NCBI GenBank assembly: GCA_019739335.1
Contig: CP073261.1
Coordinates: 2,284,001 to 2,348,000, forward strand
DNA from: Erythrobacter sp.
GTDB taxonomy: Bacteria; Pseudomonadota; Alphaproteobacteria; Sphingomonadales; Sphingomonadaceae
DNA: 64,000 nt
Direction of reading: 5' to 3'
The position numbers and the translations under genes are program-made. A model generated the notes under the pieces. That model was not told the DNA's origin. It searched no databases and worked only from the letters and a program-made list of their open reading frames with translations. Positions 51,983-59,644 of the stretch are shown piece by piece. Numbering within the stretch: position 1 is the first letter of the stretch; every line of letters starts with the position of its first letter.

Positions 51983-51996
51983 ACAAGCATGATTGA
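51983..51996. promoter_or_regulatory. CATG-centred dyad, operator copy f
   Basis: ACAAGCATGATTGA, the reverse-orientation form of copy c with one change, between the divergent Rieske oxygenase (copy 3) and TonB receptor operons, 56 and 89 bp from the two starts. Confidence 0.6.
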
Positions 51997-52084
51997 TTGT
52001 TATATTCTGCTGTGGCAGGAAGGCGCTGTCAACCGGCAAGCTGGGACGAAACCCGGCTGCAAGGAAAGTTGCAGGGAGATTGTG

Positions 52085-54556
52085 ATGAAGAAGTCGGTAC
52101 TCTATGTTGGTGCTGCTTGGGCGGCGATGTCCTTTGTCGCGATGCCGTCGATTGCCGGCGCGCAGGATGTGGGCGGCGATCCGGCCGGGGAAGGCGCGCA
52201 GGAAGACGAACAGGGCATCGGGCGAATCATCGTGACCGCCACCCGGCGCGATTCCGACCTGCAGACGACTCCGATCGCCGTTTCTGCCATCGATGCGGAA
52301 TTGATCGATCGCGCGAACCTCAGCGATATCGGCGGACTGGCCGCCTTCGTTCCCAATTTCTCGGCAGAAACGATCACCGGCTTCAACGCGGCCAGTTTCG
52401 CCATGCGCGGTGTCGGGCAGAACAACATCATCGTCTATTTCGAACCGCCCGTGGCGGTGCTGGTCGACGATTTCGTTGTCCCGAGCGTCCAGACCCAGCT
52501 TCTCGACACCTTCGACGTGTCGCAGGTCGAGGTACTGCGCGGTCCGCAGGGCACACTGTTCGGCAAGAACACCACCGGCGGTGCGGTGGTCGTGCGCACG
52601 GTGCGCCCGGAAATGAACGAACTCAGCTGGCAGGGCCGTGCCGAAGTCGGCGGCTGGGGAACTTTCAACATTGCCAATGCGGTGAACGTCCCGATTATCG
52701 ACGATGTGCTGGCTCTGCGCCTCGTCGGCGGGATCGAGACCGATGACGGCTTTTACCGCAATGGCGGCTGCTACGGCCCCGTCACCGGTTTCGTCGCCAA
52801 CCCCTTCCAGGGGTCGAGCGGCTGCCTGAACGGCGACCGGATCGGCAATACCGAAGTTTATTCGGGCCGCGCCAAGCTGCTGTTCGAACCGTCCGAGAAT
52901 ATTTCCGCGCTGTTCCAGTATGAAATGCTGCGCGATCGCTCCGGCTCGGTTCCCTCGGTCAACGAAAACGACCGATTTACCGGTACCACGCCGTTCCTGA
53001 CCGACCTGCTCAACACCGGCTCTTTCAACCCGGACAGCGACGATCCGCTGGACAACGCGGCCATCACCCTGCGTGACGATGCGCTGCTGTTCGCCGGGCG
53101 CGGACAGCGCATCAACGTGGACGGGCTCTATGCCAATATCGATTTCACTTTCGATGCCGGCACGCTGACCTCCGTCACCGGCTGGCGCAGCCAGCAGTCG
53201 CGGCTGCCGAACAGCTACCCGGGCCATGCCCCGCTCGATGCGCAGGGCAACCCGCTGTCGATCTTCGATGCCACGCGCGACGATGACCGCGAGACTTTCC
53301 AGCAGGAACTGCGCTTCGCCAGCGATTTCGGCGGGCCTTTCGATATCGTGGCGGGAGGCTTCTACCAGACCGACGACACCGACTTCTGCGTTTCGCAGAT
53401 TCTCGGCTTCCTCGACCTGACGGCCGGTCCGCTGCCGTTCGGCAACTGGAACGATACGCCCTACATCCTGTGCAACGCGCAGGAGGCAGAATCGCTTGCG
53501 GTGTTCGGCGAAGGCACCTTCGAGATTACCCCCGAACTCATCCTTACCGGCGGCATGCGTTACACCTGGGAAGACAAGACCTGGTATGGCCGCCAGCAGA
53601 CTTTCATCCCCGCGCTCGAAGGTGGGTTCGATCTTGGCCTGACGATCGACGAAGCGCTCGACGCCAGCGTCTACAATTACCCGGCCGGGGTCATCCGGGT
53701 GGACGACAGCGCCAACCAGCTGACCTGGCGCGTCAGCCTCGGCTATCAGGCGACCCCTGACCTGTTCGCCTATGCCACCGCATCGCGCGGCTTCAAGGCT
53801 GGCGGTTTCAACGACCAGATCGGCGGCTTCGCGCCCTTCGGGACCGACCTCGATGCCTTTGCCGAAGCGGCCCGGGCAACCGATCCGGAAACCGCCAACA
53901 GCTACGAAGTGGGCTTCAAGTCGGAACTGTTCGACAATGCGATGCGCTTCAACCTGACCGGCTTCTATGTCGAATACAATGACCTGCAGCGCCAGCTCAA
54001 CGTACCGCTGGTCGTCAACGGTTCGCCCAATCAGGTGACGATCTTCGTCAATGCGGCAAGCGCGGAAGTGGCCGGGATCGAAGCCGAACTCACCGCCGAG
54101 CCGACCGACAACCTGCTGCTACGCGCGGTACTGGGCTATCAGGATGCGCAGTATGGCGAATACGATGCACCCACGGCCGGTTATGACCTGTCGACTTCCC
54201 CGCTGGATCGCGCGCCGGAGTTGCAGTGGACTCTCGACGGCACCTACATCCAGGAGCTCGGCAGCAATCACGAACTGGTGTTCAACGCCAGCCTCGCGCA
54301 CCAGAGCCGCAGCCTGTTCACCCAGGCGATCGACAGTCCGCTGGGCAACACGTTCCTCAACGCGCGGACACTGCTCAATGCCTCGATCACGCTCAGCGAC
54401 GTTGACGATGCCTACTATCTGCGCCTGATCGCCCAGAACATCACCGACGAACGCTACCGCACCGCTTCGCAGAACGTGGCTGGCCTGTGGCTCAACAGCC
54501 AGTACGGGCCGCCAGCCTATTTCGGGGTCCAGGTGGGCTTCAACTTCGGAAACTGA
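52085..54556 (+). CDS. TonB-dependent receptor
   Basis: An 823-residue outer-membrane receptor with a signal peptide (cleavage near Ala-Gly-Ala-Gln, about residue 26), a TonB box (Arg-Ile-Ile-Val-Thr-Ala-Thr, about 47), a plug domain with Val-Glu-Val-Leu-Arg-Gly-Pro-Gln-Gly-Thr-Leu-Phe-Gly-Lys-Asn-Thr-Thr-Gly-Gly (about 147-165) and a barrel ending in aromatic strands. It begins the operon receptor, PQQ dehydrogenase, acyl-CoA dehydrogenase, Rieske ferredoxin, azoreductase, and is probably the uptake route for the regulon's substrate. The ATG at 52085 has AGGGAG upstream. Confidence 0.95.
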   Translation: MKKSVLYVGAAWAAMSFVAMPSIAGAQDVGGDPAGEGAQEDEQGIGRIIVTATRRDSDLQTTPIAVSAIDAELIDRANLSDIGGLAAFVPNFSAETITGFNAASFAMRGVGQNNIIVYFEPPVAVLVDDFVVPSVQTQLLDTFDVSQVEVLRGPQGTLFGKNTTGGAVVVRTVRPEMNELSWQGRAEVGGWGTFNIANAVNVPIIDDVLALRLVGGIETDDGFYRNGGCYGPVTGFVANPFQGSSGCLNGDRIGNTEVYSGRAKLLFEPSENISALFQYEMLRDRSGSVPSVNENDRFTGTTPFLTDLLNTGSFNPDSDDPLDNAAITLRDDALLFAGRGQRINVDGLYANIDFTFDAGTLTSVTGWRSQQSRLPNSYPGHAPLDAQGNPLSIFDATRDDDRETFQQELRFASDFGGPFDIVAGGFYQTDDTDFCVSQILGFLDLTAGPLPFGNWNDTPYILCNAQEAESLAVFGEGTFEITPELILTGGMRYTWEDKTWYGRQQTFIPALEGGFDLGLTIDEALDASVYNYPAGVIRVDDSANQLTWRVSLGYQATPDLFAYATASRGFKAGGFNDQIGGFAPFGTDLDAFAEAARATDPETANSYEVGFKSELFDNAMRFNLTGFYVEYNDLQRQLNVPLVVNGSPNQVTIFVNAASAEVAGIEAELTAEPTDNLLLRAVLGYQDAQYGEYDAPTAGYDLSTSPLDRAPELQWTLDGTYIQELGSNHELVFNASLAHQSRSLFTQAIDSPLGNTFLNARTLLNASITLSDVDDAYYLRLIAQNITDERYRTASQNVAGLWLNSQYGPPAYFGVQVGFNFGN

Positions 54557-54560
54557 ACCG

Positions 54561-56483
54561 ATGAAGGACCGCTACGGCTGGATCGCACTGGCATCGGCCA
54601 TCCTGCTCGGCGCATGCGCATCGCTTGCGTTCGGGCAGGATGCCCCGCCTCTCCCGGCATCGGGGAACGAAGGCGAAGGTCCGTCGCGGATGGAATCGCT
54701 GGAGGAACTGCAGGCGCGCAACGGCACGCCGATCGACCTGCAGAACCACCCTGGCCAGGCCCTGTTCGCGCAGAATTGCCTGGCCTGCCACAGTGGCACC
54801 GTGCCCAAGGCACCTGCCGTGGTCTGGCTGGAAATGCTTGAGCCCGATGCCATCCTGTCATCGATGCGCGAAGGCATCATGCAGCAGCAGGCAGCGCACC
54901 TGAGCGAAGCGGATCAGCTGCATATCGCCGAATACCTCGCCCGCATCGAACTGGACGACTACGTGCCCCCGGCTCCGCCGCAGGCCTGCGCCGATCCCGG
55001 CGTGGGCGGCAGCGGCGCGCCGCCCGCCCGCGTGGGATGGGGGCATGACAATTCGCGCTTCGTGCCTGCCGCCACCGGCGGGATCGAAGCGGACGACATT
55101 CCCGGTCTTCGCCTGAAATGGGCCTTCGCCTATCCGGGGGCGATCCGCGCACGCTCACAGCCCGCCGTAGGCTGGGATACCATCTTCGTCGGCAGCCAGT
55201 CCGGCACGGTCTATGCGTTCGATATCGACACCGGCTGCACCCGGTGGACCTATCGTGCCGGGGCCGAAGTGCGCACCGGGATCGTGGCGGATGCTGAGGC
55301 GCAACGGCTCTATTTCGGCGATATTCTCGGCCGGGTCTACGCCGTCGACGCGATGAGCGGCGAGCAGATCTGGCGGGTCGATGCCGACGACCATCCGAAT
55401 GCCACCATCACCGGAACGCCCACGCTGGGCGGCGGGCTGCTGGCGGTTCCGGTGTCCTCGCTCGAAGTGACATCGGCAGCGGATCCGAATTACAGCTGCT
55501 GCACTTTCCGTGGTGCCGTTGTGGCGCTCGACCCGGCGAGCGGGGAGCAGGTGTGGAAGACCTATACCGTCCCCAATCCACCAGCCGAGCAGGGAACAAC
55601 CAGCGTCGGCGCACGCATCCTCGGCCCGTCTGGCGCCCCCGTCTGGAACAGCCCAACCTATGACGCCGCGCGTGACCGCTTCTATTTCGGTTCGGGAGAG
55701 AACTATTCTTCCCCGGCGGACGCAAATTCGGACGCGCTGTTTGCAGTCGATGCGCGGACCGGAAGCCGCCTGTGGCAGGTCCAGTTTACCCAGAACGATG
55801 CCTGGAATGTGGGCTGCATGCTCGCCAACGAGAACTGCCCGGAAGAAAATGGCCCCGATCTCGATATTGCCGCTTCGGCGCTGATCGTACCGGTGGGCGG
55901 CGGGCGCGACGTGATCGTTGTCGGGCAGAAATCTGGCGTGGTCCACGGTGTCGATGCCGATAGCGGCGAATTGCTGTGGCAGACCAGGCTCGGTCATGGC
56001 GGCACGCAAGGCGGGGTCCACTTCGGCCTCGCGGCGGAAGGCAGCACTGTCTACGTGCCGATCACCGATCTTGCCGATACGTACGATGGGCGCATTTACG
56101 ATGCTGCCATCAATGGCGCAGGAATCCACGCCCTCGACGCCGCCACCGGCGACATCCTGTGGCGCAATTTCGCCGACAACCGCTGCAATGGCGAATCGTA
56201 CTGCGATCCGGGCATTTCCTCTGCCGCCACCGCCGTACCCGGCGCAGTGATCGCCGGGCATCTCGATGGGCGGCTGGCCGGTTATGACGGGTCTACGGGC
56301 GAAGTCCTGTGGTCCTACGATACCCGCCAGCCGGTGGAGACGATCGGCGGGACCACGGCTGCCGGAGGCAGCATGAGCGGCCCGGGTCCGGCCGTTTACA
56401 ACGGCCACGTGATCGTCAATTCCGGTTACGGCCTCTATTTCCACATGCCCGGCAACGTCTTGCTGGTGTTCGAAAAGCAATAG
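54561..56483 (+). CDS. PQQ-dependent dehydrogenase with N-terminal cytochrome c domain (polyvinyl-alcohol dehydrogenase-like)
   Basis: A 640-residue exported quinohemoprotein. After a signal peptide (about 1-25) there is a cytochrome c domain with Cys73-Leu-Ala-Cys-His77, then a PQQ beta-propeller (about 155-640) with repeated Gly-x-Val-Tyr-Ala-x-Asp blades and a vicinal Cys313-Cys314 pair. Heme domain in front of the propeller is the order of sphingomonad polyvinyl-alcohol dehydrogenase; methanol-type enzymes have the heme behind or none. It would oxidise a secondary or benzylic alcohol in the periplasm and pass electrons to its own heme. Starts 4 bp after the receptor stop. Confidence 0.85.
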   Translation: MKDRYGWIALASAILLGACASLAFGQDAPPLPASGNEGEGPSRMESLEELQARNGTPIDLQNHPGQALFAQNCLACHSGTVPKAPAVVWLEMLEPDAILSSMREGIMQQQAAHLSEADQLHIAEYLARIELDDYVPPAPPQACADPGVGGSGAPPARVGWGHDNSRFVPAATGGIEADDIPGLRLKWAFAYPGAIRARSQPAVGWDTIFVGSQSGTVYAFDIDTGCTRWTYRAGAEVRTGIVADAEAQRLYFGDILGRVYAVDAMSGEQIWRVDADDHPNATITGTPTLGGGLLAVPVSSLEVTSAADPNYSCCTFRGAVVALDPASGEQVWKTYTVPNPPAEQGTTSVGARILGPSGAPVWNSPTYDAARDRFYFGSGENYSSPADANSDALFAVDARTGSRLWQVQFTQNDAWNVGCMLANENCPEENGPDLDIAASALIVPVGGGRDVIVVGQKSGVVHGVDADSGELLWQTRLGHGGTQGGVHFGLAAEGSTVYVPITDLADTYDGRIYDAAINGAGIHALDAATGDILWRNFADNRCNGESYCDPGISSAATAVPGAVIAGHLDGRLAGYDGSTGEVLWSYDTRQPVETIGGTTAAGGSMSGPGPAVYNGHVIVNSGYGLYFHMPGNVLLVFEKQ

Positions 56484-56498
56484 GACGCATCCGCCCCG

Positions 56499-57659
56499 AT
56501 GAACTTCAGCCTGACCGACGACCAGCGTGAATTGCAGGCGGCCGCCCGCCGCTTCGCGCGCGAGGAACTGCCCGCTATTGCCAACCGGCTCGAAGCGGAC
56601 AATCACCCGCCTTCGCGCGAGCTGGTAAAGCAATATGCCGATCTCGGCTTTCTCGGCATGAACGTGCCGGAAGAGCTGGGCGGCATGGGCCTCGGCAATC
56701 TTGAAGCGCTGATCGTGCTGGAGGAATTCGGCAAGATTTCCTCGGCCGTCGCTTTCCCCGTTTTCGAATCCTGCGTCGGTCCGGTGCGGGCGATCGAGCG
56801 CTTTGCGGGTGAGGAGCTGCGCCGCCGCGTGGTGCCTTCCGTGTGCAGCGGCGACATGATCGTGGCGGTCAGCATGTCCGAACCCGACGCGGGCAGCGCG
56901 CTGACCGACCTGGCCACGCGCGCGATCGAGGATGGCGACCACTACGTTATCACCGGAACCAAGCGCTGGTGCTCGGGCGGCGGCCATGCCGATGGCTATG
57001 TCGTCTATTGCCGCATGTCCGACGATCCGGGCGCCAAGGGCATCGGCGCGCTGTTCGTGGAGGCCGACACGCCCGGCCTGTCCTTCGGCCCGAACGAGCA
57101 GCTGATGGGCTTTCGCGGAATTCCGTCTTCGGACCTGATGTTTGACGAATGTCGCGTGCCGAAAGCCAATCTCGTCGTGCCCGCTGGCGGCTTCAAGAAA
57201 TTGATGGAAGCGTTCGATCTCGAACGCTGCGGCAATGCCACCATGTCGCTGGCGCAGGCTTCGGGCGCGCTTGAAGACGTCATCGAATACGTGCAGGAGC
57301 GCAAGCAGTTCGGCAAGCCGATCGTCGATTTCCAGGCAGTCCAGCTGAAGCTGGCGGAAATGCAGATGCAGGTGGATGCGGCGCGGCTGCTGATCTGGCG
57401 CGCCGCCTCGAACGCGCAGGACGGCCTTCCCTCGATCCTCGAAAGCTCGGTCGCCAAGTGCTTTGCCAATTCCATTTCGCGCGAAGTGACCGGCAACGCG
57501 GTGCAGCTGATGGGTGCCTATGGCTACAGCAAGGATTTCCCGATGGAGCGCCGGCTGCGCGACGCCTGGGGCTGGGGCATCGCCGGGGGTGCGATCGATA
57601 TCCAGAAAACCAATATCGCCAGCGCCATGGTAGGCCGCCGGTTCGATCAGAGGCGCTGA
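56499..57659 (+). CDS. Acyl-CoA dehydrogenase
   Basis: A 386-residue flavoenzyme of the acyl-CoA dehydrogenase family. FAD-loop motifs Ser-Met-Ser-Glu-Pro-Asp-Ala-Gly-Ser (125-133) and Arg-Lys-Gln-Phe-Gly-Lys-Pro-Ile are clear, as is Gln-Leu-Met-Gly-Ala-Tyr-Gly-Tyr. At the catalytic position of medium-chain enzymes (Tyr-Glu-Gly-Thr) the sequence has Ile-Ala362-Gly-Gly; instead Asp-Leu-Glu242-Arg matches the catalytic Glu of isovaleryl-CoA-type enzymes. This suggests a branched or ring acyl-CoA substrate. It lies 15 bp after the PQQ dehydrogenase. Confidence 0.92.
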   Translation: MNFSLTDDQRELQAAARRFAREELPAIANRLEADNHPPSRELVKQYADLGFLGMNVPEELGGMGLGNLEALIVLEEFGKISSAVAFPVFESCVGPVRAIERFAGEELRRRVVPSVCSGDMIVAVSMSEPDAGSALTDLATRAIEDGDHYVITGTKRWCSGGGHADGYVVYCRMSDDPGAKGIGALFVEADTPGLSFGPNEQLMGFRGIPSSDLMFDECRVPKANLVVPAGGFKKLMEAFDLERCGNATMSLAQASGALEDVIEYVQERKQFGKPIVDFQAVQLKLAEMQMQVDAARLLIWRAASNAQDGLPSILESSVAKCFANSISREVTGNAVQLMGAYGYSKDFPMERRLRDAWGWGIAGGAIDIQKTNIASAMVGRRFDQRR

Positions 57660-57660
57660 C

Positions 57661-57993
57661 ATGGCGCTCGAAGCCATCGCCGCAGCGGATGAAGTGCCGC
57701 CGAAGGGCTCCATGGTTGTTGCACATGGCGGAGAACAGGTGCTGCTGGTGCGCAGCGAAGCGGGTGTGTTCGCGGTCGAGAACCGCTGCAGCCACGCCTA
57801 TCAGGAACTTCACGGCGGCAAGGTGCGCAAGGTGTTCATCTTCTGCCCGCTGCATGGCGTGCGCTTCGACCTGCGCAACGGCTGCCCCAGCGGGGACCTG
57901 ACCGACCAGCCGATCAAGGCGTGGAAATGCGAGGAGGTGGACGGGCGCATTCTCGTCGATCTCGACGTGCGGCTCGATCCGGGGGCAAACTAG
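57661..57993 (+). CDS. Rieske [2Fe-2S] ferredoxin
   Basis: A 110-residue soluble Rieske ferredoxin with cluster motifs Cys-Ser-His-Ala (about 43-45) and Cys-Pro-Leu-His-Gly (about 62-65) separated by 16 residues, followed by the closing Pro-x-Lys-Ala-Trp-Lys strand. Such proteins pass electrons from a reductase to Rieske oxygenases; it is the only one in the window and could serve all three oxygenases. The ATG is 1 bp after the acyl-CoA dehydrogenase stop. No dedicated ferredoxin reductase gene is seen nearby. Confidence 0.92.
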   Translation: MALEAIAAADEVPPKGSMVVAHGGEQVLLVRSEAGVFAVENRCSHAYQELHGGKVRKVFIFCPLHGVRFDLRNGCPSGDLTDQPIKAWKCEEVDGRILVDLDVRLDPGAN

Positions 57994-57995
57994 CG

Positions 57996-58622
57996 ATGCG
58001 TGTGCTGCATATCGACGCCAGTCCTCGCGCCAGCCGTTCGCGCTCGCGCCCGGTGGCAGAGCGCTTCCTGGCCGCCCTGCCCGCGTGTGCCGAGGTCACC
58101 CGCCTCGACCTGTGGCAGGCGGACCTGCCCTCGCTCGGCGGCGAGATGATCGAAGGGCGCTACAACCTGCTGTTCGGCGAGCCGGTGGACGAAGCTATTG
58201 TGGCGGAATGGAACGCGATACGACAGGTCGCGGCGGATTTTCTCGACCACGATGCCTACGTCATCGGCACGCCGATGTGGAACTTCGGCATTCCTTACCG
58301 GCTCAAGCATTTCGTCGATGTGGTAACCCAGCCGGGCATGACCTTCCGCAACGACGCGGCGGGAAATGTCGTGGGGCTGGCGGCAGGCAAGCGAGCGCTG
58401 GTGATTGCAGCCAGCGCCATGCCCTTCGGCACCGATCCCGCGCTGGCGGCGCTCGACCACCAATACGCCTATCTTGCGGCCTGGCTGGGGTTCATCGGCA
58501 TCGCTGATGTCGCCCGCATCCAGGTTGCGCCGACATTCGGCCCGGAAGAAGTGGTCGCGCAGGCGGTGGAAGCTGCAGGCGAAGCCGCGATCGCGCTGGC
58601 CCGCCGTTGGGCAGTGGATTAG
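57996..58622 (+). CDS. FMN-dependent NADH-azoreductase/flavodoxin-fold oxidoreductase
   Basis: A 208-residue flavodoxin-fold protein of the AzoR/NAD(P)H-quinone reductase family: Leu-His-Ile-Asp-Ala-Ser-Pro-Arg-x-Ser (FMN phosphate loop, 4-13), Gly-Thr-Pro-Met-Trp-Asn-Phe-Gly-Ile-Pro (about 93-102) and Leu-Lys-His-Phe-Val-Asp. It reduces quinones or azo bonds with NAD(P)H. In this operon it might recycle quinones formed from the substrate or help reduce the ferredoxin; both are guesses. Last gene of the receptor operon, followed by a strong hairpin. Confidence 0.88.
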   Translation: MRVLHIDASPRASRSRSRPVAERFLAALPACAEVTRLDLWQADLPSLGGEMIEGRYNLLFGEPVDEAIVAEWNAIRQVAADFLDHDAYVIGTPMWNFGIPYRLKHFVDVVTQPGMTFRNDAAGNVVGLAAGKRALVIAASAMPFGTDPALAALDHQYAYLAAWLGFIGIADVARIQVAPTFGPEEVVAQAVEAAGEAAIALARRWAVD

Positions 58623-58627
58623 GCTCC

Positions 58628-58647
58628 GGGCGGCTGACAGGCCGCCC
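58628..58647 (+). terminator. Hairpin after the azoreductase gene
   Basis: A perfect 7-bp GC stem (GGGCGGC/GCCGCCC) with a 6-base loop starts 6 bases after the stop codon and is followed by a modest T-containing run. It probably ends the five-gene operon, though the U-tract is weak. Confidence 0.6.
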
Positions 58648-59061
58648 CCTGTTGTCTTTGATCTAGACCACAGGCTTTCCAGCGCTGGATCGACGCGTAC
58701 ACTCCTTTCAGCCTTGCTGTAACTCGTCTCCCAATGACGGAATTATCCGCTCTTTTTGAGCCACTTTTGTTGCGCCAATTGCATAAGACCTATTCGACCC
58801 GACCTTGGCGAGGCGGCTGTTCAGACCACTCTTCTCACGGAAATCTTTGTCGCACCAGGTGGGCACTGGAGATTTGCGAACCTGAACCGCCTGACGCACC
58901 AGCGTATTTCATCGACCACCAGTTCATTGCTGGGCGATCAACCGCGCAGCCAAGTTCAGCCTATCGGGTCGAAATCGCGCGTGGTGATTGTTTTGTGCTT
59001 GCTGGCAGAATGCACGGACGTGGGGGACGTCCGGAGATGACCGCTAAGTCATCGAAACCAC
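58648..59061. other. Intergenic stretch, no gene seen
   Basis: About 410 bp of lower-GC sequence between the operon end and the tRNA gene. A 125-codon frame (58734-59111) runs through it into the tRNA, but it has no ribosome site and its C-terminal end is simply the antisense translation of the tRNA. No RNA gene, repeat or mobile element was recognised. The sequence may be a decayed gene. Confidence 0.6.
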
Positions 59062-59138
59062 TGGTCGGGAAGACAGGATTCGAACCTGCGACCCCCACAC
59101 CCCCAGTGTGATGCGCTACCAGGCTGCGCTACTTCCCG
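59062..59138 (-). tRNA. tRNA-Pro (GGG anticodon)
   Basis: On the minus strand a full cloverleaf can be drawn: acceptor CGGGAAG/CTTCCCG, D-arm with AGCGCAGCCTGGTAGCGC, anticodon stem TCACA/TGTGG with loop CTGGGGG (anticodon GGG), T-arm with GGTTCGAATCC, discriminator A and an encoded CCA. The body is 74 nt plus CCA. The D-arm is the standard proline form. Confidence 0.95.
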
Positions 59139-59297
59139 AATCCAGTGGAGGGGCGCCTATAGAAAGGGCAGGACTTGATAGCAAGCGCCTCGATTGCCAC
59201 CTGTCGGCAATGCTGCTAGGCGCGGCTCGCAAACGGCGGGGGAGGGCAAAAGTCTCCCTCGCAATGACCAGTCACATGTTCCGGATGGATCGCACAC

Positions 59298-59621
59298 ATG
59301 CTCGAATTTCTTGCCGCCGCAGCCGGAGAAGCTGCCCCTCCCGGCTGGGTCCAGTTCCTGCCGATCATAGGCATGGTGGCGATCTTCTGGTTCCTGCTGT
59401 TCCGCCCGCAGATGAAACGCGCGAAAGAGCACCAGGCCAAGATTGCCGGGATCAAGAAGAACGACCAAGTCGTCACTGCCGGTGGCATAGTGGGCAAGGT
59501 CGTCAAGGTTGATGACGTCTATGCCGAAGTCGAAATCGCGCAGAACACCCGGGTGAAGGTGGTCAAGTCCACCATCGGCGATATCGTGCCGCCCGCGGGC
59601 GCGAAGCCGGCCAACGACTGA
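59298..59621 (+). CDS. yajC: Preprotein translocase subunit YajC
   Basis: A 107-residue inner-membrane protein: one helix (about 20-37) with Phe-Leu-Pro-Ile-Ile-Gly-Met-Val-Ala-Ile-Phe-Trp-Phe-Leu-Leu-Phe-Arg-Pro-Gln, followed by the cytoplasmic Gly-Ile-Lys-Lys-Asn-Asp-Gln-Val-Val-Thr-Ala-Gly-Gly-Ile motif. It is an accessory subunit associated with SecDF. The order yajC-secD-secF is the conserved bacterial arrangement, with 23 and 13 bp gaps. Confidence 0.97.
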   Translation: MLEFLAAAAGEAAPPGWVQFLPIIGMVAIFWFLLFRPQMKRAKEHQAKIAGIKKNDQVVTAGGIVGKVVKVDDVYAEVEIAQNTRVKVVKSTIGDIVPPAGAKPAND

Positions 59622-59644
59622 AACGAAAGCCGGCCAGCACTATC

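Noticed and set aside
51928..51990. An N-terminal extension of Rieske oxygenase copy 3 to the ATG at 51990
   Set aside because: That ATG lies in the operator dyad and has no ribosome site; the GTG at 51927 has a GGGAGA site and gives the normal family start.
58734..59111. A 125-codon plus-strand frame ending in [10 protein letters not shown]
   Set aside because: The ending is the well-known false translation of the opposite strand of a tRNA; there is no ribosome site and no recognisable domain.
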